From contig NZ_LGHK01000073.1 in assembly GCF_001908235.1 (NCBI RefSeq), positions 1-52,164 on the forward strand: DNA of 52,164 nt, read 5' to 3'. The notes beneath the pieces were generated by a model. It was given only the letters and a program-made list of their open reading frames with translations. It was not told the origin of the DNA and did not search any database. Shown here in pieces: positions 8,204-14,245 of this stretch. The stretch's first letter is position 1, and every line of letters begins with the position of its first letter. The stretch is from Bradyrhizobium sp. NAS96.2 (GTDB lineage Bacteria > Pseudomonadota > Alphaproteobacteria > Rhizobiales > Xanthobacteraceae). Both the position numbers and the translations under genes were made by a program.

Positions 8204-8539
8204 CTATCGGCGCTCGGCGCAGCCCGACACGAACGGCGTCCGCACGGCCGTCTCGCAAGCCGGACGACACGCGCGGGAGGCGAGCGACCCGCCGCGGCGG
8301 AAGGCGATCGGTTGGACCGCGGCCGCGAGCCAGTCCCCGTCGACGATCGGGGCGCTGTCGTTGATCATGACCGAGGTGATGGGATTGGCACCCTGAAACG
8401 CCTGTGCCGAAGCATCCGCGTCTGCACTCGTTGTCGACGTAAAGCGAACGGTCAGCGTCAGTCCGTACATGAGCGCAGTCGCTACAATCCGCCGTCGGCG
8501 CGTGATTGCAAGAGAACTGCCGAAATCCTTCCAAACCAT
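8204..8539 (-). CDS. Small predicted exported protein, unknown function
   Basis: A 111-residue reading frame with a plausible start (GGAGACAAGCG before the ATG). The N-terminus has a run of arginines followed by a hydrophobic stretch (TRRRRIVATALMYGLTLTV), like a Sec or Tat signal sequence, and then a small mature part with three cysteines near the C-terminus (ACRPACETAV, SGCAERR). No family is recognised. It lies between the AraC regulator and the NDH-2-like gene, all on one strand. It could be a spurious frame, since high GC keeps many frames open, but the ribosome-binding site and signal-like start favour a real gene. Confidence 0.5.
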   Translation of the reverse strand: MVWKDFGSSLAITRRRRIVATALMYGLTLTVRFTSTTSADADASAQAFQGANPITSVMINDSAPIVDGDWLAAAVQPIAFRRGGSLASRACRPACETAVRTPFVSGCAERR

Positions 8540-8636
8540 CGCTTGTCTCCGTTGTTGGTATGGGCGCCACGGTGATCTAGCGAATAGGGGTTAGGAGTGC
8601 CCCAGAGCGATTGCCCGACCTGAAGAGCGATTGCGG

Positions 8637-9584
8637 CTACCGCCGCCGCCGCCGCCAATCGCTCGGGGTTTCGCCGGTCAGCTTGCGGAACGCGGCGGCA
8701 AATGCGGTCTGCGAGCCGTAACCGAGCGCCGCGGCGACCGAGACGACGGATGCATCGGTGTCGCGCAGCATGTTCATGGCCTGCTCGAGCCGGTGCTGGC
8801 GCAACCAGGCATGCGGCGAGAGCCCGGTGCTTTCCTTGAACGCACGGCAGAAGTGAAAGCGCGATAGGCCGACATCTGTTGCCAATGCCGCGAGCGAGAC
8901 GTCGGCCTCGCTGTCCGAGCGCAACCGCTCGATGGCACGGCGCAGCGCCTGCGGCGCCAGCCCGCCACCAACCGGCCGGACCGGCGCCGGCGCGCCGGTG
9001 TGCGCCGCCAGCAGCCGCGTGGCTAGAAGATCCGTCAGTTGCTGCCTGAACAGTGCATCGAGGGCCTCGTTGCCCTGCAGCACATCCGCCGCACTCAACA
9101 GCAACCGGGACGTAATGGGGTCCGGATGCGCCGTCCGCTCCAGCAGATCAGTCGACGGGGCGTCGGCTTCATCGGCGACGCGCGCGAGCGTTGTCCGTGG
9201 AAGATAGAGCTGAATGACGTCGACAGGCTTCGGAATATCCCATCGGGAGCTTGATCCCTCGGGAATGATGATCACGACCCCGGGACGAAACGTGCCGATC
9301 GCGACCGACCGTCCCGACCGGCGCTCCATGCGCTGCATCGTACCGTTGTAGGCCATGATCACATGGTGGCTCATCGGCTCAACGACGTCGTGCAGCGGCT
9401 CGTGCTTCCAGTGGGCGATCCCGCCGCCGGCGGCATCCAAAGCCATGCGAAACGGAGTGGTGCCGAGCACGCGCGCCATCTCCACATCGGCGGCACGATG
9501 CTCCGTACTCGGCTGGTTGGCCTGACGCGCCTCGGACGAGGGCGACAAACTCTCTGGGGCATCACGCAACAGCGGCTCGGTCAT
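8637..9584 (-). CDS. AraC-family transcriptional regulator
   Basis: A 315-residue regulator with an N-terminal sensing domain of the cupin-like kind (about residues 60-160, with HVIMAYNGTMQRMERR and GVVIIIPEGSSSRWDIP). Two C-terminal helix-turn-helix motifs follow (VSLAALATDVGLSRFHFCRAFKESTGLSPHAWL and ASVVSVAAALGYGSQTAFAAAFRKLTGETPSDWRRRR). It ends with the arginine-rich tail typical of this family. It is first in a same-strand series with the exported protein and the NDH-2-like gene, which are candidate targets, and divergent from the Rrf2 regulator cassette. Confidence 0.9.
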   Translation of the reverse strand: MTEPLLRDAPESLSPSSEARQANQPSTEHRAADVEMARVLGTTPFRMALDAAGGGIAHWKHEPLHDVVEPMSHHVIMAYNGTMQRMERRSGRSVAIGTFRPGVVIIIPEGSSSRWDIPKPVDVIQLYLPRTTLARVADEADAPSTDLLERTAHPDPITSRLLLSAADVLQGNEALDALFRQQLTDLLATRLLAAHTGAPAPVRPVGGGLAPQALRRAIERLRSDSEADVSLAALATDVGLSRFHFCRAFKESTGLSPHAWLRQHRLEQAMNMLRDTDASVVSVAAALGYGSQTAFAAAFRKLTGETPSDWRRRRR

Positions 9585-9811
9585 GATATCGGGCTCGTTT
9601 TCGGAGCAGGAAACGTTCGATCGAAGCGACTGCCACGTCCGTCAAACGGTCGATATCGTGCGCGAGGATAGGTTGCCTGTACCGAGGGCTAGGTCGACTG
9701 GACCGCGCACGCCGAAGCAATGCCGACGCATACGCCGGAATGCGTCGTCGCTTCAGCAACTTAGGGCGGCATCGACGCATCGCTGTCATCACGGTGTCGT
9801 GGATCCGCATA

Positions 9812-9870
9812 ACTCGGACAAATACTATCCGCGTATTGCATGGGACAACTCGGACTGCTATGGTCCGCGT
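9812..9870 (+). promoter_or_regulatory. Tandem operator dyads overlapping the Rrf2 promoter
   Basis: Two 23-bp dyads of the form AC-N-CGGA-N9-TCCG-N-GT lie at 9812-9834 and 9848-9870, centred 36 bp apart. The second overlaps a promoter-like pair, TTGCAT at 9836-9841 and TATGGT at 9859-9864 (17-bp spacing). The predicted transcription start falls at or next to the ATG at 9872. The likely use is autorepression by the Rrf2 protein encoded downstream. Confidence 0.6.
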
Positions 9871-9871
9871 T

Positions 9872-10456
9872 ATGGCACACGTCACCGTGAGCGTCGAATA
9901 CGGCATCCATTGCCTGCTGTGGCTGGTCGGCTCCGGCGACAAGCCGTTGAGCAGCCGTGACCTCGCCGAGTTGCAGGGCATTTCGCCGAGCTTTGTCGCC
10001 AAGATATTTCCGAAGCTGGAGAAGGCCGGCATCGTGCAGGCATCCGAAGGCGCCAGAGGCGGATACGTGCTTGCGAGGGCGCCGAAGCAGATCAGCTTCC
10101 TCGACATCGTCGATGCCATCGAGGGCGATAAGCCGCTGTTCGATTGCCAGGATGTCCGCTTGCGATGTCAGTTGTTCGGCGCAAGACCGCCGACATGGGC
10201 CGCGAAGGGAACGTGCGCCGTTCACGCTGTAATGCTTCGCGCGGAGAAGGCCATGCGCGACGCCCTGGCCGAACAGACCCTCGCCGACGTTGCGCAGCGT
10301 TTCGGGCGTGTCGCACCCGCAGCGTTCTTCGGGGACGTCCAGGACTGGATCAGCGACCGCGTCAGGGATCGCCCCCGAAGATCCGACCCGACCGACGACC
10401 CCAACAAGTCGCCGAAGCGACGACCGCGCAGGTCGAAGCGGGAGGGCGGCCCATGA
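9872..10456 (+). CDS. Rrf2-family transcriptional regulator with three candidate cluster cysteines
   Basis: A 194-residue Rrf2-type regulator starting MAHVTVSVEYGIHCLLWL, the family N-terminus. The winged helix-turn-helix is SSRDLAELQGISPSFVAKIFPKLEKAGIV, followed by the wing ASEGARGGYVLARAP. Cys92, Cys99 and Cys115 fit the three-cysteine iron-sulfur cluster pattern of IscR/NsrR-type members, although the last spacing (15 residues) is wide. The frame stays open 44 codons upstream; the ATG at 9872 was chosen from family homology and promoter position. The C-terminal tail is long and basic. It overlaps the histidine kinase start by 4 bp (ATGA), which points to translational coupling and a shared redox-sensing role. 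Confidence 0.88.
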   Translation: MAHVTVSVEYGIHCLLWLVGSGDKPLSSRDLAELQGISPSFVAKIFPKLEKAGIVQASEGARGGYVLARAPKQISFLDIVDAIEGDKPLFDCQDVRLRCQLFGARPPTWAAKGTCAVHAVMLRAEKAMRDALAEQTLADVAQRFGRVAPAAFFGDVQDWISDRVRDRPRRSDPTDDPNKSPKRRPRRSKREGGP

Positions 10457-12150
10457 CAGGCACGTCGCGTTTCGCTGAGGACTTCGGCTTCGCCCTGTCG
10501 GGCTGCGGTGTCGGACTGCTGCTGGCTGGGTCGATGCTTGGGCTGAGCGGCCTCTGGGCTGCCGTCGCGGCGTGCTGCTGCCTTCTCGTCGGCATCTGCT
10601 GCATCTGGTCCGGGCGCCGGCGGGCGGCGAAGCGCACAGACAAGGCCGAGCAGGCACTGCGCATCATCGAAAGCATGCCGGCGCTCGCATGGTCGACCGA
10701 TGCCCACGGCAAGTTTCTCTATATGAGCCGCCGTATCAGGACCCTCACGGGGCTCTCCAAGAAAGACCTGTCGCCGCTTGGACGCGATGCCTTCGGCGTC
10801 AGAAGCCTCGTTCATCCCGATGACTATGATCGGCTCGTGGCAGCGTGGCAGCACAGCCTCGCGACCGGCGATTACTATGATCTGGAGCATCGCATTGCGC
10901 TGTCTGACGGCGTCTATCGCTGGTTCCGCAATTTCGCATCGCCCGAACGCGACCAGGACGGGCGGATCGCCGCCTGGTACGGCACCACCATCGATGTCGA
11001 CGACGAGAAGCAGGCCGAAGCAGCCTTGCTCGAACGCGAACAACAACTTTCCCGACTGGTCGATTCCGTACCCGGCCTCATCTGGAGTCTGGCTCCGGAT
11101 GGCGAACCCACTTACTTCAACAAGCGAATGGTGCAATTCACGGGGCTGTCGATTGACCAATTGAGTCATCTCGACGCTGGACGGCTCGCCGCGACGATCA
11201 AGATCATCGTGCATCCGGATGACGCCGTCGTCGTCACCGACGCGGTTCGCAGTTCGATGGTGACCGGCGAGCCGTTCTCGTTGAAGCATCGGCTTCGTCG
11301 TTCGGACGGCGTGCATCGCTGGGTGGAGGCACGCGCTGCGCCGATGCGCAATGCTGAAGGTGTCGTGGTGCAATGGTACGGTGTCTGTCTCGATATCGAA
11401 GATCAAGTCCAGGCGCAGGATGAGCTGCGGCGAACCCGGGACACCCTGGGACGCGCAAGCCAGGCGGCAAGCCTGGCGGAGCTCTCCGCTTCGATCGCCC
11501 ACGAGGTCAACCAGCCCCTCGCCGCCATCGTCGCCAATTCGCATGCATGCCAACGGTGGCTGGCCGCGGATGCGCCGAATGTCGAACGCGCGCAAGTGAT
11601 CGTTACGCGCATCATTCGCGACGCCAATGCAGCGGCGGACGTGGTCAGCCGCATTCGCGCGCTGTTCAAACAATCGACGCAAGAGAAGAGACGCGCGACG
11701 ATCGGCGAAATCATCGCGGAAGCGCGCGATCTGATGATCGACGCCGCACGGCAGAACCGCGTCAGCGTCGCGATGCAGATCGAGGCCGGCCTGCCCGCCG
11801 TGGTCTGCGACCGGATCCAGATCCAGCAGGTTTTGATCAATCTCATACGCAATGCGATCGAGGCCATGGAGGGTCTCGCAGACGCCAAGTCGCTTGCCAT
11901 CCGCGCGCGCAGATCCGGCGGCAGCGTGCGGATCGAGATTAGCGATCGCGGTCCCGGGGTGGAATCGCCGGACCGGATATTCGAGCCGTTCGTAACGACG
12001 AAGACGGACGGCATGGGAATGGGGCTCGCAATCTGCCGCTCCATTGTCGAAACCCATGGCGGCCGGCTGTGGACGGAGACCGGCCCGGCCGGCGAGACAA
12101 CGTTCACGTTCACGTTGCCGGTGGAGGCCGACGAGGCCGTGGCAGTGTGA
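10453..12150 (+). CDS. Membrane-anchored PAS-PAS sensor histidine kinase
   Basis: A 565-residue kinase. Two short hydrophobic segments lie near residues 11-30 and 34-52, followed by two PAS domains (about 68-188 and 198-318, each ending in a PAC-like WYGxxxDI(E/D) element). The dimerisation and phosphoacceptor helix has SIAHEVNQPLAAI with phospho-His near residue 350, and the ATP-binding domain has NLIRNAIEAM (N box), DRGPG and the GMGMGLAICRSIVETHGG segment. The H-box puts it in the FixL/NtrB-like group. No haem-binding His typical of FixL was identified, so the PAS ligand is unknown. The start overlaps the Rrf2 stop by 4 bp. Confidence 0.92.
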   Translation: MTGTSRFAEDFGFALSGCGVGLLLAGSMLGLSGLWAAVAACCCLLVGICCIWSGRRRAAKRTDKAEQALRIIESMPALAWSTDAHGKFLYMSRRIRTLTGLSKKDLSPLGRDAFGVRSLVHPDDYDRLVAAWQHSLATGDYYDLEHRIALSDGVYRWFRNFASPERDQDGRIAAWYGTTIDVDDEKQAEAALLEREQQLSRLVDSVPGLIWSLAPDGEPTYFNKRMVQFTGLSIDQLSHLDAGRLAATIKIIVHPDDAVVVTDAVRSSMVTGEPFSLKHRLRRSDGVHRWVEARAAPMRNAEGVVVQWYGVCLDIEDQVQAQDELRRTRDTLGRASQAASLAELSASIAHEVNQPLAAIVANSHACQRWLAADAPNVERAQVIVTRIIRDANAAADVVSRIRALFKQSTQEKRRATIGEIIAEARDLMIDAARQNRVSVAMQIEAGLPAVVCDRIQIQQVLINLIRNAIEAMEGLADAKSLAIRARRSGGSVRIEISDRGPGVESPDRIFEPFVTTKTDGMGMGLAICRSIVETHGGRLWTETGPAGETTFTFTLPVEADEAVAV

Positions 12151-12266
12151 TGACCGCGCATCGAACGTCGATTATCGCCGTCGTTGGTGACGACCCAAAG
12201 ATGCTGGAGCGGATGCTGGAGCAACTGTTCGAGTCGGTGAACTGGCGCGTGGCGCAAGTTCGATGA
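12150..12266 (+). pseudogene. Truncated receiver-domain remnant (38 codons)
   Basis: An ATG overlapping the kinase stop codon (TGATG at 12148-12152) opens a 38-codon frame. Its product (TSIIAVVGDDPKMLERMLEQLF, then ESVNWRVAQ) looks like the first beta-strand and helix of a response-regulator receiver domain, with the acidic pocket partly kept (GDDP where DDDP is usual). It stops before the phosphorylation site, so it cannot be a working receiver. The simplest reading is the remains of a second response regulator once coupled to the kinase. A functional small protein is possible but less likely. Confidence 0.5.
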
Positions 12267-12276
12267 GGAGGAAAAT

Positions 12277-12969
12277 ATGACGCATGAACTCGAGACGTCG
12301 CAGAACCCCGCTTCGGGTTGGATGCGGCCAAAGGATGAAGCCGAGCAGCCTCTTGTCATCATCGTGGACGACGATCCGGCGGTTCGCGAAGCCGTGCAGG
12401 AACTGATGTTGTCGACCGGCATGGAGTGCGCCTGCTTTGCCTCGCCTCAAGAACTGTTCGCGGCAAGCGTATGGGAGAGGCCCGGATGCCTGATTCTCGA
12501 CGTTCGGATGCCGGGATCGAGCGGTCTCGATCTGCAACATCATCTCGCGGCAAGCGGCAAGCGCAAGCCGATCGTGTTCCTGACCGGCCACGGCGACATC
12601 CCGATGACGGTACAGGCCATGAAGGCCGGCGCCATCGACTTTCTGACCAAGCCGGTGCGCGATCAGACCCTGCTGGATGCGGTAACCGCCGGGATCAGGA
12701 AGGATCTCGCGCAACGCGCCGATGAGAGGATCGTCGAACGCAATGTCCGACGGCTGGAATCGCTTTCTCCGCGCGAACGCCGGGTCCTCTACGAGGTTGC
12801 GCGCGGCCGTGTGAACAAGCAGATCGCCTTTGATCTCGGCATCAGCGAAGTGACAGTAAAGCTGCACCGCGCCAACGTGATGCGCAAGATGCAGGCGAGC
12901 TCGATCGGCGATCTGGTTCGCACCTGGGAATCCCTGCCGGCCCCGATGCGAGAGACCTGCGCGGCCTAG
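12277..12969 (+). CDS. FixJ/LuxR-type response regulator
   Basis: A 230-residue response regulator. The receiver domain spans about residues 26-145 (VIIVDDDPAVREAV; phosphoacceptor Asp75 in CLILDVRMPG; FLTGHGDIPMTVQAMKAGAIDFLTKPV). A LuxR/GerE helix-turn-helix follows (LSPRERRVLYEVARGRVNKQIAFDLGISEVTVKLHRANVMRKM). It has a strong Shine-Dalgarno (GAGGAGG at 12266-12272, with the ATG at 12277) and lies 10 bp after the truncated receiver fragment. It is the natural partner of the upstream PAS kinase, so Rrf2, kinase and regulator form one coupled sensory operon. The targets are unknown. Confidence 0.93.
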   Translation: MTHELETSQNPASGWMRPKDEAEQPLVIIVDDDPAVREAVQELMLSTGMECACFASPQELFAASVWERPGCLILDVRMPGSSGLDLQHHLAASGKRKPIVFLTGHGDIPMTVQAMKAGAIDFLTKPVRDQTLLDAVTAGIRKDLAQRADERIVERNVRRLESLSPRERRVLYEVARGRVNKQIAFDLGISEVTVKLHRANVMRKMQASSIGDLVRTWESLPAPMRETCAA

Positions 12970-12987
12970 CCAGGATCGGGTCCGCGT

Positions 12988-13155
12988 TCAACCGGCTGCC
13001 GCGGCTTGAACGGCGTGCTTGGCGCGCCATTTGGGGCCCGGCCCGCGCATGTAGTGGAGCTCGGGGCGGTAGGGATCGCGAATTCGCGCGATCAGATTCT
13101 GCCAGCCGGTCGCGATCGCATTCAGGCTGCGGCAAAGAGGCAGCAATGACGGCAT
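12988..13155 (-). CDS. Small basic protein (55 aa), unknown function
   Basis: A 55-codon frame starting ATG at 13155 with an adequate Shine-Dalgarno (TGAGAGGCAGCC just before it). The product begins MPSLLPLCRSLNAIATGWQN and contains a basic segment RDPYRPELHYMRGPGPKWRAKH. It lies 9 bp after the stop of the DUF6894-like gene on the same strand, which supports a two-gene transcript. It is convergent with the response regulator, 18 bp from that stop codon. No family is recognised; small proteins of this kind are often missed by length cut-offs. Confidence 0.55.
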   Translation of the reverse strand: MPSLLPLCRSLNAIATGWQNLIARIRDPYRPELHYMRGPGPKWRAKHAVQAAAAG

Positions 13156-13164
13156 GGCTGCCTC

Positions 13165-13410
13165 TCAGTGCGGTTTGCCGAGAACGAAGGCGAAGGGCAG
13201 GATCACGATCTCCTCGCCGGCCTCGTCGCTGACATGCACGGCCCAATCGCGCCAATCTTCCAGACTGACCGTCGCGACCAGCGATCGGATCATGCGCGTC
13301 GCCGCCTCGCAGGCCTCGGAGAGGCTAGTCACCGAGGTGCCGCGGCGATCCATCAACACCCCGCGTGTGTTCGAGCAATGGAAATAAACCTGCGTCATGC
13401 CTTGGGCCAT
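13165..13410 (-). CDS. DUF6894-like small protein
   Basis: An 81-residue protein resembling the small uncharacterised DUF6894-type proteins that occur in many copies in Bradyrhizobium. The features are an N-terminal VYFHCSNTRGVLMDRRGT motif, then a helical region (LSEACEAATRMIRSLV), a Trp-rich segment (LEDWRDWAVHVSDEAGEE) and a hydrophobic end (IVILPFAFVLG). The start may be ATG 13410 or the ATG four codons in (13398), which fits the usual MTxVYFHC start better. Function unknown. It precedes the 55-residue gene by 9 bp. Confidence 0.75.
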   Translation of the reverse strand: MAQGMTQVYFHCSNTRGVLMDRRGTSVTSLSEACEAATRMIRSLVATVSLEDWRDWAVHVSDEAGEEIVILPFAFVLGKPH

Positions 13411-13514
13411 GTGCGTATCCTCGCGAGCTCCGGGGCGAACAGGTTTGCCCCTGCATGACGAAGCTTTACGCAGCCGGGACGCGACCTTCCGTGACGCGCC
13501 TCACACAGGCGCAA

Positions 13515-13533
13515 GGCGGCCCGGCAGGCCGCC
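13515..13533. terminator. GC hairpin in the TetR upstream region
   Basis: GGCGGCC-CGGCA-GGCCGCC forms a perfect 7-bp stem just upstream of the TetR operator region. It has no U-run; its role is unclear. Confidence 0.35.
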
Positions 13534-13538
13534 TCACC

Positions 13539-13583
13539 AAATCGCGATTTGACAATTCTCCTTCATTTGTCAAATTCGTCAAA
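13539..13583 (+). promoter_or_regulatory. TetR promoter with nested palindromes
   Basis: A perfect palindrome AAATCGCGATTT (13539-13550) runs into a consensus -35 (TTGACA, 13549-13554). A dyad TTTGACAA / TTTGTCAAA (arms at 13548-13555 and 13566-13574) spans the core promoter, followed by a third half-site TTCGTCAAA that runs into the ATG at 13583. No Shine-Dalgarno is visible. Probable autoregulatory site of the TetR protein. Confidence 0.6.
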
Positions 13584-14245
13584 TGGGACCGAAGACCCGC
13601 ATCCTCGATGCCACCATGCTGGTATTCCGCCGGCACGGCTTTCGCCGCTCCTCGATCGAGCAGGTCGCCGAGGCGGCCGGCCTGACGCGGCAGGCGCTCT
13701 ATCATCATTTCGAATCCAAGGAAGCGCTGTTCCGCGCCGTGATCGAGCGCATCCATGAATCCGCGATCGCAGCCGAGGAAGCAGCCGTGGCCGAAGCCGA
13801 GACGGCAGGCGGCAATCTCGGCGACATCCTTGCCGCGGGCATGACCGCGCGGATGTCGACCATGATCGCCTCGCTCGACGGCTCACCGCATCTCGAGGAA
13901 CTGTATTCCGAACACCTCGTGCACGCCCGCGACCTCTACCAGACCTATGCGGCGCGTTATGCGGAGCGCATGGTCGCGACCATCGCGCGGACCGTGCGCC
14001 GGCAGCAGCTTGCGCTGCCGCAGGACCTGTCGCCGGCCGAATTCGCGCGCCTGGTCGAAATGTCGATCTACGCCGCGAAGTCGCAATACCCGGCGATGCA
14101 GCCGGCGGACGCATTCCTGAAGGACATGGCGATCATGGTGCGGACGCTCTGCGCCGGCGCCAAGCCGAAATCCGAGAAGCCGCCCATCAAGAAGGCGGCG
14201 CCCGCAAAGAAGCCGACACGCAGGACAACTGGAGGACAGTCATGA
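13583..14245 (+). CDS. TetR-family transcriptional regulator
   Basis: A 220-residue TetR regulator with the N-terminal helix-turn-helix (TRILDATMLVFRRHGFRRSSIEQVAEAAGLTRQALYHHFESKEALFRAVIE) and an all-helical ligand-binding domain. The C-terminus is a lysine- and proline-rich tail (KPKSEKPPIKKAAPAKKPTRR). The gene overlaps the molybdenum hydroxylase gene by 4 bp (ATGA), so regulator and enzyme are translationally coupled, and the enzyme's substrate or product may be the ligand. No ribosome-binding site precedes the ATG and the promoter lies directly against it, consistent with leaderless translation. Confidence 0.92.
   Translation: MGPKTRILDATMLVFRRHGFRRSSIEQVAEAAGLTRQALYHHFESKEALFRAVIERIHESAIAAEEAAVAEAETAGGNLGDILAAGMTARMSTMIASLDGSPHLEELYSEHLVHARDLYQTYAARYAERMVATIARTVRRQQLALPQDLSPAEFARLVEMSIYAAKSQYPAMQPADAFLKDMAIMVRTLCAGAKPKSEKPPIKKAAPAKKPTRRTTGGQS

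Noticed and set aside
10144..10452. An N-terminal extension of the histidine kinase by 103 codons
   Set aside because: It overlaps the Rrf2 gene out of frame and looks non-protein-like. The ATG at 10453 gives the ATGA overlap and a membrane-anchored N-terminus.
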